In this document: in pieces, positions 8,311 through 17,176 of the stretch
Layout of the letters: every line of letters starts with the position of its first letter
Numbering within the stretch: the stretch's first letter is position 1
Assembly: GCA_964631345.1 (NCBI GenBank)
Contig: CAZVWE010000004.1
Location: 113,294 to 177,293, forward strand
Length of the DNA stretch: 64,000 nt
DNA from: MGBC163016 sp964631345
GTDB taxonomy: Bacteria; Actinomycetota; Coriobacteriia; Coriobacteriales; Eggerthellaceae
Direction of reading: 5' to 3'
Translations under genes and position numbers: made by a program
The notes under the pieces: model-generated
Told to the model about the DNA's origin: nothing
The model's database searches: none
What the model saw: the letters and a program-made list of their open reading frames with translations, nothing else

Positions 8311-8402
8311 GCTCTGTCCGTTTGCCTGAGAGATTCAACGTCACAGAAATATTCTATGCGTCTTGCACCTTCGGCACTCATTTAAGAGTTCTCCAGAGTT
8401 TT
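8311..8402 (-). promoter_or_regulatory. Glycine riboswitch (single aptamer) upstream of the symporter gene
   Basis: Read on the minus strand, the leader contains CTCTGGAGA, then GTGCCGAAGGTGCAA, then GAATCTCTCAGGCAAA and the closing CGGACAGAGC. These are the diagnostic conserved blocks of the gcvT/glycine aptamer in the right order. Only one complete aptamer is visible. The strand closing P1 (GGAGAA near 8390) could alternatively pair with TTCTCC near 8300, which offers a switching structure. Singleton glycine riboswitches upstream of AGCS transporters are known from other bacteria. Confidence 0.92.
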
Positions 8403-8604
8403 CTCGACTTTCGGTCTGTTGATTATCAACATTCCGAAAGCGTCATCAAAATGCGTGACAATTATGCGCGTGCTATAGATTTATGACAAGTGATTTTGGG
8501 CGAAAGGTAGCATCGCATAAGCTTTGCTTAAAAAGGCGATTCGTTTGCTACATTACTGTAGCAAACGCCCGACAAGTTAAATCATGGCAAATCTTTTATA
8601 AATG

Positions 8605-8637
8605 CAAAAGAGGGCATCCAGAAGGATGCCCTCTTCA
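8605..8637 (-). terminator. Rho-independent terminator of the arginine deiminase operon
   Basis: A perfect 12-bp stem (8608-8619 with 8624-8635, loop AGAA) is followed on the minus strand by TTTTGCATTT. It lies about 30 bases after the stop of the transporter gene, the last gene of the operon. Confidence 0.93.
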
Positions 8638-8665
8638 ATCCGTATTGATCAGCTTGACAGAAATA

Positions 8666-10291
8666 TCATACTGTCATCGGAAATATCATCATGCCAATCG
8701 TGAGAATAACCATACTTACAAGTCCCAAAATTATGATTAGCTTCAGAACGAATTTGAGCCATGTTGAGTATTCAACCTTAGCCAATGCAAGACCACCCAT
8801 GATAGCCCCGCAAGTCGGGGTGAATAGATTAACAAGACCATTACCAGCAACCATAATCATAATCATAGTCTCTACTGAGAAGTTAAGCTGTGCTGCAAGA
8901 CCACCCATGATTGGGATTGCAACTGTTGCCATGCCAGAACTTGAAGGAATAAGGAAAGAAAGCAGGATAAACAACAGGTAGGACAACGGAGCAAATATGA
9001 TTGCCGACATGCCGCGCAATCCGTCTGCTGCAGTTACCAAGATCCAGTCAGACAAACCGGTGTCGCCCATAAGAACAGTAATAGAACGAGCAAGCGCGAT
9101 GATAAGTACAACTGACATCATGTCGCCTGCACCTGCGATAAAGGACTTAACAAATCTATCTTGTGAGACTCCGCCGATAAGGCCGATTACGAAAGACATA
9201 ATCAAGAACCATGCGGATGCTTCACCGAAGTACCATGTACCAAGAGGTGTACCTGTAAGCCATGCAGACCATGCCTGGGTTACCTCTTCTTCAGATGTAT
9301 CAATTCCCTGAACATCATCAGGAAGTGCAAGGGATGTACCTGTTGCATCATCATAAACTGCAACGATATCCTCTGTGCCAACGGTTGTCGTGACCTCTTC
9401 GGTTGTGGCACCAATATTAAAGAAATCAACACCGAGATCGCTCCATGGAATAAAGGACACGATCATAACAACAAAAGTTAAACCAAAAACAATGAGAGAC
9501 CACTTTTGACGAGTAGTCATTTTCTTTGGCTGCATAGCATCGCCAGCAGCATCTTCCTCGTCGGACTCTTTAAGACCCCACTCTTTCATCATCGTGGATT
9601 CATCTTCTTGTTCCTGCAATGACAAAATAGTCGAGCCTTTATCAGCCTTAACCTTCTTTGCGTAGCGCATAACAAAGATGATTGAAATAACGAGAGAAAC
9701 AATCCAGAGAATAGCACCAAGGCCAAGAATAATACCTTGATTGATTACAATGCCTGTTCCTGAAAGCGAGTCAACTGCTGCACCAACTGCAAATGGGTTA
9801 ACAGTTGAGCCTAAAACACCACAACCAGCACCAAGAAGAACTACCGCACATCCAACTACACTGTCAAAACCTGCAGCAACCATTGTTGCAGCCAACAGCA
9901 GATAGAATGGAACTGTTTCCTCTAACATGCCATAAGTTGTTCCGCCGATTGAGAAGATAAACATAAGAATAGGGATAAGAATTAATTCATTTCCCTTTAG
10001 CTTATGAACTAGGGCAGCAATTCCAGCATCAAGTGCACCTGTTTCGGTGATGATGGCCAAAAAACCACCAAGAATCAAAACGAATATACAGATATCAATA
10101 GCACCAATAAAGCCAGACACTGGTGCATTTACGACATCAGCGATAGTAGCTCCTGTAATGCCTTCCACACCCGCAACACCCATGATCCAAGTAATGATCG
10201 CAAGCGCTACAAGCATGATCAAAAGAATAGCGAAAGCGGATATACTACGCTTTTTTCTTTCTTTTTTAGGAGCAGCATTTTCTGTAGCCAT
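8666..10291 (-). CDS. arcD: YfcC-family basic amino-acid antiporter, probable arginine/ornithine exchanger
   Basis: A 541-residue membrane protein of the YfcC/C4-dicarboxylate anaerobic carrier-like family. It has a Lys/Arg-rich N terminus, about 12 hydrophobic segments and the family blocks GGTTYGMLEETVPFYLL, SSSGMATVAIPIMGGLA and NGLVNLFTPTCGAIMGGLALA. A hydrophilic Asp/Glu-rich loop of about 120 residues lies in the middle (about residues 215-330). YfcC-type proteins serve as the arginine/ornithine antiporter in the arginine deiminase operons of several Gram-positive bacteria. Its place as the last gene after arcC strongly suggests the same exchange here. It starts at ATG 10291 with AAGGAG upstream. 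The specificity is inferred from context. Confidence 0.85.
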   Translation of the reverse strand: MATENAAPKKERKKRSISAFAILLIMLVALAIITWIMGVAGVEGITGATIADVVNAPVSGFIGAIDICIFVLILGGFLAIITETGALDAGIAALVHKLKGNELILIPILMFIFSIGGTTYGMLEETVPFYLLLAATMVAAGFDSVVGCAVVLLGAGCGVLGSTVNPFAVGAAVDSLSGTGIVINQGIILGLGAILWIVSLVISIIFVMRYAKKVKADKGSTILSLQEQEDESTMMKEWGLKESDEEDAAGDAMQPKKMTTRQKWSLIVFGLTFVVMIVSFIPWSDLGVDFFNIGATTEEVTTTVGTEDIVAVYDDATGTSLALPDDVQGIDTSEEEVTQAWSAWLTGTPLGTWYFGEASAWFLIMSFVIGLIGGVSQDRFVKSFIAGAGDMMSVVLIIALARSITVLMGDTGLSDWILVTAADGLRGMSAIIFAPLSYLLFILLSFLIPSSSGMATVAIPIMGGLAAQLNFSVETMIMIMVAGNGLVNLFTPTCGAIMGGLALAKVEYSTWLKFVLKLIIILGLVSMVILTIGMMIFPMTV

Positions 10292-10311
10292 ATTTCACTC
10301 CTTTACTTAAT

Positions 10312-10342
10312 CCAGCCCTGGAAGGGAATAAGGCAAGGCTGG
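10312..10342 (-). promoter_or_regulatory. Intercistronic hairpin between arcC and the transporter gene
   Basis: CCAGCCCTG (10312-10320) pairs with CAAGGCTGG (10334-10342) with one wobble. No U-tract follows on the minus strand. It may stabilise the upstream transcript or tune expression between the enzymes and the transporter. Confidence 0.5.
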
Positions 10343-10365
10343 TTGATTTTTAGTTCGTCATTGCG

Positions 10366-11319
10366 TTAGGCGGTAATGACTGTGCCGGTCTTCCCTTCGA
10401 GCCCTTCAGCGGCGTGCTCAAGCGATGTAATAAGTGCTCTACCTTCCGGATGTGCTGTTAGATACTCAATACAAGCTTGAACTTTTGGCAGCATAGATCC
10501 TGCTGCAAACTGACCTTCCTCAATGTATTTACGTGCTTCAGAGATGGTCATAGAATCCAAATTCTCTTGCTCTGGCGTATTGAAGTTGATCGCAACTTTT
10601 TCAACAGCAGTTAAAATCACAAGCATATCTGCCTTAAAGTCAGCAGCTAATTTGGCGCTAGTCCTATCTTTATCAATAACAGCTGGAATGCCGTGATAAG
10701 AATCGTCGCGCTCAATTACAGGAACTCCACCGCCGCCAGCAGCGATAACAATATAGCCGTCATCCATGAGGTCTTTAATTGCGTCCAACTCAACGACACG
10801 CTGTGGCTTAGGGCTTGCCACCATCATTCGCCAACCGCGCCCAGCGTCTTCTGCAAAGGTCATGCCCGTTTCCTCAGCGCGCTTTTTTGCCTCTTCTTCA
10901 GACATGAAAGGTCCGACTGGTTTCGTTGGATGCAAAAATGCTGGATCTTCTGGATAAACAACTGTTTGTGTGATTATGCACGCAGTGGAGCGCAAGATTG
11001 ATCTTTTCTTGAGCTCTCCGAGTATAGCCTGCGATAGGTGATATCCAATATAACCCTGGCTCATAGCACCGCATTCTGGAAACGGCATTTCAGGAATAGC
11101 TCCATCGTGCACACTCGCTTCTGCAAATGCGTTAGAAATCATGCCAACCTGAGGGCCGTTGCCATGAGTCACAACTACGTTGATGCCTTTTGCAATCATG
11201 TCAACGATATGGGAGGCTGTATTTTCGACAAGCTGAAGTTGCTCTTCTGGGGTATTCCCTAAAGCATTGCCACCAAGAGCTATAACAACGCTTTTTCCTT
11301 CACCTTTTTGATAAGCCAT
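10366..11319 (-). CDS. arcC: Carbamate kinase
   Basis: A 317-residue amino-acid-kinase-fold enzyme. It converts carbamoyl phosphate and ADP to ATP, CO2 and ammonia, the energy-yielding last step of the arginine deiminase pathway. Diagnostic parts are VVIALGGNALG at the N terminus, VVTHGNGPQVG, VIAAGGGGVPVI and VIDKDRTSAKLAADFKAD. An upstream TTG (11328) sits too close to GAGGAG; the ATG at 11319 has correct spacing and begins MAYQKGEG. It lies 15 bp after arcB and is probably cotranscribed. Confidence 0.95.
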   Translation of the reverse strand: MAYQKGEGKSVVIALGGNALGNTPEEQLQLVENTASHIVDMIAKGINVVVTHGNGPQVGMISNAFAEASVHDGAIPEMPFPECGAMSQGYIGYHLSQAILGELKKRSILRSTACIITQTVVYPEDPAFLHPTKPVGPFMSEEEAKKRAEETGMTFAEDAGRGWRMMVASPKPQRVVELDAIKDLMDDGYIVIAAGGGGVPVIERDDSYHGIPAVIDKDRTSAKLAADFKADMLVILTAVEKVAINFNTPEQENLDSMTISEARKYIEEGQFAAGSMLPKVQACIEYLTAHPEGRALITSLEHAAEGLEGKTGTVITA

Positions 11320-11334
11320 ATCGTCCAACTCCTC

Positions 11335-12330
11335 TTAACGCAATGTTGCGTACATAATGGCCTTAATTGAGTGCATACGATTTTCAGCCTCATCAAAGAC
11401 CTTGGAACGGGATGATTCAAACACCTCATCTGTTACTTCCATTTCAGGAAGTCCAAATTTCTTAGAGATGTCTGCACCAATTGTGGTGTTTTCATCATGG
11501 AAAGAAGGTAGGCAATGCATAAATATTGCATCATCAGAAGCCATATCCATAACCTTAGAGTTAACCTGGAATGGAGAAAGTTGCTTGATGCGCTCTGCCC
11601 AAATCTCATCGGGCTCACCCATTGAAACCCAAATGTCGGTATAAATTACGTTCGCCCCAGTAGCCGCTTCTTCTACGTTATCTGTAAACGTAATAGTGGC
11701 TCCTGTTTCTTTCGCTATGCCTTTGCAAGTCTCAATCAAGTCTTCTTCTGGACGCAAATCTTTAGGGCCACATCCCACAAAGTGCATACCCATCTTTGCG
11801 CATAGAACCATCAATGAATTGCCCATGTTGTTACGGCAATCACCAAAGAAGACAAACTTGAGACCCTTTATACCCATTGGGAAGTTCTCTTGGATTGTCA
11901 TTAAGTCAGCAATCATCTGCGTTGGATGAAATTGATCAGTAAGACCATTCCATACAGGAACCCCAGATACTTCTGCTAGCTTCTCAACAAGCTCTTGAGA
12001 AAATCCACGATACTCAATGCCGTCATAGAAACGACCAAGAACGCGTCCTGTATCTTCGATGGATTCCTTTTTACCCATTTGAGATGAGCCTGGATCTAGA
12101 TAAGTAACACCCATGCCAAGATCCATACCAGCAACCTCAAATGAACAACGTGTACGAGTCGAGGTTTTCTCAAACAAAAGCACAATATTTTTTCCTTCTA
12201 AATATCTGTGAGGAACGCCAGCGCGCTTTAAGTTTTTGAAATCCCTAGACAGGTCTGCCAGATATTTAATTTGATCTGGTGTAAGGTCAAGAATCTTTGT
12301 GATGGAACGACCACTGAGGTTAACTGGCAT
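11335..12330 (-). CDS. arcB: Ornithine carbamoyltransferase, catabolic
   Basis: A 331-residue enzyme that splits citrulline with phosphate into ornithine and carbamoyl phosphate. It contains the carbamoyl-phosphate loop STRTRCSFEVA, the segment QFHPTQMIADLMT and the ornithine-binding HCLP motif (MHCLPSFHDENT). The length is normal for the family. It lies between arcA and arcC in the usual arcABC order, which points to the catabolic direction rather than arginine synthesis. A GC-rich hairpin lies between it and arcA. Confidence 0.97.
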   Translation of the reverse strand: MPVNLSGRSITKILDLTPDQIKYLADLSRDFKNLKRAGVPHRYLEGKNIVLLFEKTSTRTRCSFEVAGMDLGMGVTYLDPGSSQMGKKESIEDTGRVLGRFYDGIEYRGFSQELVEKLAEVSGVPVWNGLTDQFHPTQMIADLMTIQENFPMGIKGLKFVFFGDCRNNMGNSLMVLCAKMGMHFVGCGPKDLRPEEDLIETCKGIAKETGATITFTDNVEEAATGANVIYTDIWVSMGEPDEIWAERIKQLSPFQVNSKVMDMASDDAIFMHCLPSFHDENTTIGADISKKFGLPEMEVTDEVFESSRSKVFDEAENRMHSIKAIMYATLR

Positions 12331-12358
12331 TATATCTACCTGCTTTCTTAGGCTATAT

Positions 12359-12386
12359 GGCTGCGCCCGGAACTTCGAGCGCAGCC
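12359..12386 (-). promoter_or_regulatory. Intercistronic hairpin between arcA and arcB
   Basis: A perfect 8-bp GC-rich stem, GGCTGCGC (12359-12366) with GCGCAGCC (12379-12386). No U-tract follows on the minus strand. It probably protects the arcA transcript from decay or partly attenuates read-through into arcB. Confidence 0.55.
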
Positions 12387-12404
12387 GATTTACAAATTTG
12401 GAAA

Positions 12405-13625
12405 CTATTCGTCGCTACGCCAAAGTGGCATTGACATACAACGTGGACCACCACGACCACGTGAAAGCTCAGCTGATGGCATCTGCAGAACGTTGATGCC
12501 TTCACGCTCGAGCACCGCGTTGGTAACATCATTGCGCTCATAGACCACAACGGTTCCTGGACGGATGCAAAGCGTGTTGGAACCATCGTTCCATTGCTCA
12601 CGCTCTGCTGCGATTCTGTCGCCACCGCCGCAAGGAATCAACTTAACAGCACGGCCGACATATTCAGAGAGAACTTCTTCGAGAGTCTCACTGACTTCGC
12701 GAACATGAATGCCACCATTGCCATCAGGCTTGATCTCGAACACTGTAAGAGGTCCCATAATGCCTGGATGGATAGTGAATTTGTCATAGTCAATCTGAGT
12801 AAATACGGTATCTAGGTGCATGAATGCACGTGAATTTGGAATGTTGAACGCAAGAATTGTCTCAATTGGAGATTCTGATGCAAAGATATTCTTAGCGATT
12901 TGATCGATTGCATCAGGCTCTGTACGTTGCGAGATACCGATTGCGAGCGTAGTCTCGTTAATATTTAAGATGTCGCCACCCTCAATATGGAAGGTGTAAT
13001 CGCGCTCGTAGTACTGTGGAACCATTTGATAATCAGGATGATACTTAAAGATGTAATCACCATAAATGGTCTCACGATTACGTGTTTGAGAATACATACG
13101 ATTGATGGAGATGCCATTGCCGATCATTGCGAATGGATCGCGTGTAAAGTATAGATTCGGCATTGGAGCTAATACAAGCTTTGCAGCATCACTTACAAGA
13201 TCAACCAAAGAATTCTCAAACTCGGTATGAATCTCTTGAAGGTTCACACCTGCCATTGTCTTTAAAACTAGCTCTTTGTTGGTTGGATAATTGTCATTTA
13301 AGTAGTCATAAAGGATATTCTGCCAGCGTTCTGTGCGGATACCCCCTTCAAATATGAACTGCTTTAAGAACTTATCTCGCAACTCAGGGATAGTGTCCAA
13401 AACTTCTGCCATTAAGTCTTCCAGATAAACCACCTCAACGCCTTCGGATCTAAGGATATTAGCGAAAGCGTCATGCTCCTCTTGGGCGACCTTCAAAAAA
13501 GGAATGTCATCAAAAAGAAGCTCTTCCAAGGTGTTAGGAGTGAGGTTTAAAAGCTCATCTCCAGGTCTGTGCAGGAGTACCTTTTTAAGCGGCATAATCT
13601 CAGACTTGACATTCACGCCTGCCAT
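12405..13625 (-). CDS. arcA: Arginine deiminase
   Basis: A 406-residue enzyme that hydrolyses arginine to citrulline and ammonia, the first step of the pathway. Recognisable parts are KKVLLHRPGDELLNLTP at the N terminus, FTRDPFAMIGNGI, FHIEGGDILNINE, MHLDTVFTQID and the catalytic cysteine in GGPRCMSMPL near the C terminus. An ATG 19 codons upstream (13682) extends the frame, but AAAGGAGGAGG lies directly before 13625, and MAGVNVKSEI resembles typical ADI starts. It is the first gene of the operon and diverges from a PucR-type regulator gene across the interval 13626-13866. Confidence 0.97.
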   Translation of the reverse strand: MAGVNVKSEIMPLKKVLLHRPGDELLNLTPNTLEELLFDDIPFLKVAQEEHDAFANILRSEGVEVVYLEDLMAEVLDTIPELRDKFLKQFIFEGGIRTERWQNILYDYLNDNYPTNKELVLKTMAGVNLQEIHTEFENSLVDLVSDAAKLVLAPMPNLYFTRDPFAMIGNGISINRMYSQTRNRETIYGDYIFKYHPDYQMVPQYYERDYTFHIEGGDILNINETTLAIGISQRTEPDAIDQIAKNIFASESPIETILAFNIPNSRAFMHLDTVFTQIDYDKFTIHPGIMGPLTVFEIKPDGNGGIHVREVSETLEEVLSEYVGRAVKLIPCGGGDRIAAEREQWNDGSNTLCIRPGTVVVYERNDVTNAVLEREGINVLQMPSAELSRGRGGPRCMSMPLWRSDE

Positions 13626-13745
13626 GAGGCCTCCTCCTTTCATATCATTGGGAACTAAGAAATCCATGCAGTTTTCCTGCATGGTTCTATAGAAGCTCCC
13701 ATTTGCGGATACCGTGATTTTATTGAGTAATTAATAATAAGAAAA

Positions 13746-13792
13746 TGTACACGATATCCATATTTATGAATTGTTTTTATTTATGGTGTACA
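13746..13792. promoter_or_regulatory. Candidate operator pair in the arcA/regulator divergent promoter
   Basis: ATGTACAC (ending 13752) and its inverted copy GTGTACAT (from 13786) face each other. Each has the palindromic core TGTACA, and their centres are 40 bp apart. The second copy covers the expected -35 region of the regulator gene, upstream of a TATACT -10 at 13806-13811. The paired, looping-style spacing suggests a binding site for the divergent PucR-type protein. This is inference. Confidence 0.5.
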
Positions 13793-13866
13793 TATTTTTA
13801 TGAGATATACTCACAAAAGGGTCGTAAATGAAACAATAAAGCTACGGTTTCAAAGGAGCACTAGAC

Positions 13867-15453
13867 ATGCATTTTCCTTTGGATATATTAACAGTTTGTC
13901 TTCTGGAACAAGGCGCTAAGATTCTCCAAAAACCCGCCCATCCTAAACGGGAATTTGATTGGGTAACCTCTGTTTCCGATTTCTTAAAAAACCCTACAGA
14001 TCAGATTATCGTTCCTCTTATTGAGGGGAGCTCCGAAGAAAGCACTTCTGACGACGACAACGCAACGATCTCACCAAAGATCATATGTATACAATCAAAA
14101 TCTGGAGCATCGTCAATCAACAACCTGCAAGCAGATGATATTTTGGCATGTATTAATGCGCCTATTTCACTTGTAGCTGATCGCATACAACGTTTTCTTT
14201 TCGATGTTATTCAATGGAACGACAAAATGGCTGAAATGGTAGACGAAGGTTGTATAAGCATGGATTTATTAAAAGAAAGCGAATCTATGCTTGGTGAATA
14301 CATCGGGCTATCAGATGCAACTTTCTCTTATATTGCTCATACTCCAGATATCCCTCCTATGGATATTATCAGTACCTATTTTGTGAACAATGGCAATTAC
14401 CCTTTAGACGCGATCCAAAAAGCACAAGATCGTGGATTGATGCACAGATGGGAAAACCAGGATTGGACGGTGGTTCACACAAAACCAAACGATCTTATCC
14501 CCTTCCCGACAATCAATCGAGTTATTAAGCGACGCGGATCCTACGCCGCACATATTTTGATGGTTGCAGACAAGCCAATTAACGCAACCACAAGGTTTTT
14601 GTTTGACCTTTTAGCCGCACGGTTGGAAACCTGTCTTGACAGAAACTGGTATCGCGAAGACCCGTTAGATCAAGGCTATGTTTACTTTCTTGAATCTCTA
14701 TTAAAAGGAAGATTCCAAGACGAAAAACAACTATCCGAGCAGGCTGAATTGCACGGTATTCCCATCACAGGAGTTTTTGAAACTTGTGTTACTGGAAGTG
14801 CTTGGAAGGTGGGTTCTTCTAGATATCTTGCATCGCAAATACTGGATGCTGAGCCTTCTTGTAAGATCGTCGTAAATGATGATGAAGTGCTTATATTGCT
14901 CTGCACTGCCAATACCACAAGCAATCAAATCGATGAAATGGAATCGAACATTTTTAATGTAGCAAAGCAATTAAAAATTGAACTCGGTGTTTCGGAACGC
15001 ATTTCAAAACTAGATTTAGTTCCGCTAGCTATTGATGAATCTAGAGTCGCACTCAAATATGGAGCTATAAAGTTTCCAAGATACGTTTCATTTGACGAAG
15101 ACACACACGCGGCAAAATTCGTGCAGGTCGCATTTCGATTTAGGCGATATTTCCCATATTGTGCGCTCGATCAATTTGAAGGCAACCCCAGATTCATTAC
15201 GCGACTTCTGAACACAGACAATCCTCTTACTCGCTTGCAAGAATCTGACCATATACATGGCAGCAATGACCTGGAAATACTTCGAACATATCTGTATTGC
15301 GAAGGCCATATCAACATAGTTTGCAAAAAGCTTCACATGCATAGAAATACCGTGCTTTACCGACTGGATAAGATTCGCAACTTGCTGTCTTATGATTTAG
15401 CAGACGGCGATGTCAGGCAATACTTAAGAACATTATTCTTTCTAATGGCATAA
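13867..15453 (+). CDS. PucR/CdaR-type transcriptional regulator of the arc operon (putative)
   Basis: A 528-residue soluble protein. The C terminus carries the PucR-type helix-turn-helix, LHMHRNTVLYRLDKIRNLL. The middle (about residues 230-430) looks like a degenerate CdaR/GGDEF-like regulatory domain, and the N-terminal 200 residues are family-specific. The gene is transcribed away from arcA, and the shared 240-bp interval holds a paired TGTACA motif. Divergence strongly suggests that it controls arginine catabolism. It shares its overall build with the regulator at 1967-3613. AAAGGAGC precedes the ATG. Confidence 0.87.
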   Translation: MHFPLDILTVCLLEQGAKILQKPAHPKREFDWVTSVSDFLKNPTDQIIVPLIEGSSEESTSDDDNATISPKIICIQSKSGASSINNLQADDILACINAPISLVADRIQRFLFDVIQWNDKMAEMVDEGCISMDLLKESESMLGEYIGLSDATFSYIAHTPDIPPMDIISTYFVNNGNYPLDAIQKAQDRGLMHRWENQDWTVVHTKPNDLIPFPTINRVIKRRGSYAAHILMVADKPINATTRFLFDLLAARLETCLDRNWYREDPLDQGYVYFLESLLKGRFQDEKQLSEQAELHGIPITGVFETCVTGSAWKVGSSRYLASQILDAEPSCKIVVNDDEVLILLCTANTTSNQIDEMESNIFNVAKQLKIELGVSERISKLDLVPLAIDESRVALKYGAIKFPRYVSFDEDTHAAKFVQVAFRFRRYFPYCALDQFEGNPRFITRLLNTDNPLTRLQESDHIHGSNDLEILRTYLYCEGHINIVCKKLHMHRNTVLYRLDKIRNLLSYDLADGDVRQYLRTLFFLMA

Positions 15454-15574
15454 CGAAGTTAAACGCTTGCATGTACAGCAGTAATATAAGTAAATACAAA
15501 ATAGCGTTCACATAAATAAATATAAATAGCGTTTATGCCGTTCATAATGTAAGACATAGCGAAAGGTATACATC

Positions 15575-15853
15575 GTGTTCGAAGATGAAAACGGAAACCG
15601 CCCAGGTGACTGGATGCATAAAAACCAACGCACACGTGCAGAGGCCAATGATTTACACGAAGATCCCAACGCAAAAAAGTGGTACCAGCAAACATTTTGG
15701 ATCATCGTTTTGTTGCTTTTATTTTGGCCTGTAGGCATCTTTTTATGCTGGAAATCTGAGTGGCCAATAGCAGGGAAAGTAATTGCCTCTGTTTTAGTTG
15801 TTGCTTATGTAGCGCTTGCCGTATACACCACTCAATCCGTACAGATGGCATAA
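15575..15853 (+). CDS. Small two-helix membrane protein
   Basis: A 92-residue protein with a GTG start and GAAAGG upstream. The first 38 residues are hydrophilic (Asn-, Asp- and Arg-rich). Two hydrophobic helices follow, about residues 40-58 and 65-85, the first ending LFWPVGIFLCWKSEW. This N-terminal soluble plus two-helix plan occurs in many small uncharacterised actinobacterial membrane proteins. The 15475-15540 leader has AATAGCGTT twice. No function is known. Confidence 0.65.
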   Translation: MFEDENGNRPGDWMHKNQRTRAEANDLHEDPNAKKWYQQTFWIIVLLLLFWPVGIFLCWKSEWPIAGKVIASVLVVAYVALAVYTTQSVQMA

Positions 15854-15859
15854 ATTACT

Positions 15860-16900
15860 TTATAAAAATTCACACATTGCAGAGGCAAGTTCCGCCATCA
15901 TTTCATTAGCCTCATCTAAATCTATATGATTGGTCATTACAGCGATGACAGCAACCGGAACACCCGAACTGTTAAACACAATACCGGCATCACTTCGTGC
16001 CGAATTAAGTGTTCCTGTTTTATTGCCAAACATGTAGTCTTCTGAAATTCCAATTGCTAAAGCCTCTCGATCCGTTTGCTCAAGCAGCCAACTTTGAGCC
16101 TTTCTTGAACACTCTGGATTGCCCAGTTTTTCTTCGGCAATTAGCTTTAACAACGCGATCAAATCATTTGTACTTGTTAGGTTATCTTTCGCGGGATTTG
16201 GAGTCATCAGCTTATGATCAAGCACTGTATTAGTTAATCCAAGCTGTTGGGCACATGCGTTTATTTCATCAATCCCAAGATGCGAGATTAGCATGTTTGA
16301 CGCAGTGTTATCTGATTCAGCAATCATCCTGGATGCCAACTCTTCTATGGTCAGCGTATCACCTGCTGCGATATGTGTACCAGCACCGCCAACAACATCA
16401 TCCGACTTAGCAGTCAGCGTATCCTCAAAGTTAACATTTCCCGCATTAATTTCATCGAAAAGTGTAGCCAGAATGGAGAGCTTGATCATGGACGCAGCTA
16501 TCATAGACTCATCGCCATTGATCTGAAATCCCCCCGATGTGTTTCCTACTGCCTCAAAAGTTATCGCTGTATTTTTGCCAGTGGCATCATACTTTGACAC
16601 AATGTTTTGCATGACTGCTTTAAGTTCTGAGAAATCCTTGAACACCGTTTTAGGATCTTGATTTGATTTCGAAACATTGGAATTTGTTGATTCATCCAAT
16701 GAATCATCGTCTAAATCTCCTGCCCCAAGTCCCGTTTCCGAATACTCATTTCCCGAAGCATTGTCTTGGCTTTGGCATCCAAACAACACAGAGACACAAA
16801 TGATAGTAAGCGTAAAAATACAGGACACCGCGATTGCTCTTCTAAAGATCAAAGGCATAGTAGTTGTATGCGCTGTGTCTGAGTCAAAAAACAAAGCCAA
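15860..16900 (-). CDS. Beta-lactamase/PBP-fold serine hydrolase, probable lipoprotein
   Basis: A 346-residue protein with the three class A beta-lactamase active-site motifs in order: SMIK (Ser-x-x-Lys), SDN in AESDNTASN, and KTG in GNKTGTLNSA. A hydrophobic leader ending VLFGC is a lipobox, so the protein is probably anchored outside the membrane. A TTG start at 16900 has a good GGAAAGG site; an internal ATG at 16858 would give a more usual lipoprotein signal. The omega-loop Glu needed for deacylation in class A enzymes is not found where expected (the segment reads LDHKLMTPNPAKDN). It may therefore be a peptidoglycan-related hydrolase or penicillin-binding protein rather than a true resistance enzyme. 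It is convergent with the small membrane protein gene. Confidence 0.85.
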   Translation of the reverse strand: MALFFDSDTAHTTTMPLIFRRAIAVSCIFTLTIICVSVLFGCQSQDNASGNEYSETGLGAGDLDDDSLDESTNSNVSKSNQDPKTVFKDFSELKAVMQNIVSKYDATGKNTAITFEAVGNTSGGFQINGDESMIAASMIKLSILATLFDEINAGNVNFEDTLTAKSDDVVGGAGTHIAAGDTLTIEELASRMIAESDNTASNMLISHLGIDEINACAQQLGLTNTVLDHKLMTPNPAKDNLTSTNDLIALLKLIAEEKLGNPECSRKAQSWLLEQTDREALAIGISEDYMFGNKTGTLNSARSDAGIVFNSSGVPVAVIAVMTNHIDLDEANEMMAELASAMCEFL

Positions 16901-17176
16901 CCCAAAACCTTTCCAAAATATTCTCTGCTATGCGTTGCACGCTTGAATACCATCCCTAGAGCACTTACCCACATCTATAAATATTAACTTTTTATTAAAA
17001 AGAATTCACGGAACCCTACTTTGCATATATGAACTTATCTAAAATACCAGTGACCATATAGCCAAGTACGTTGTTTTTTCAATTAAGCATTCCGTTTCTA
17101 TCATTTCAGTGTAAGAATAAAGACATATAAACTGAGATGCATGATTGTGCGATAAATAACATTTGAAAGGATTTGT

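Noticed and set aside
15459..15738. Two minus-strand frames opposite the small membrane protein
   Set aside because: No ribosome site or recognisable sequence; the plus-strand frame has a clear helix pattern and start.
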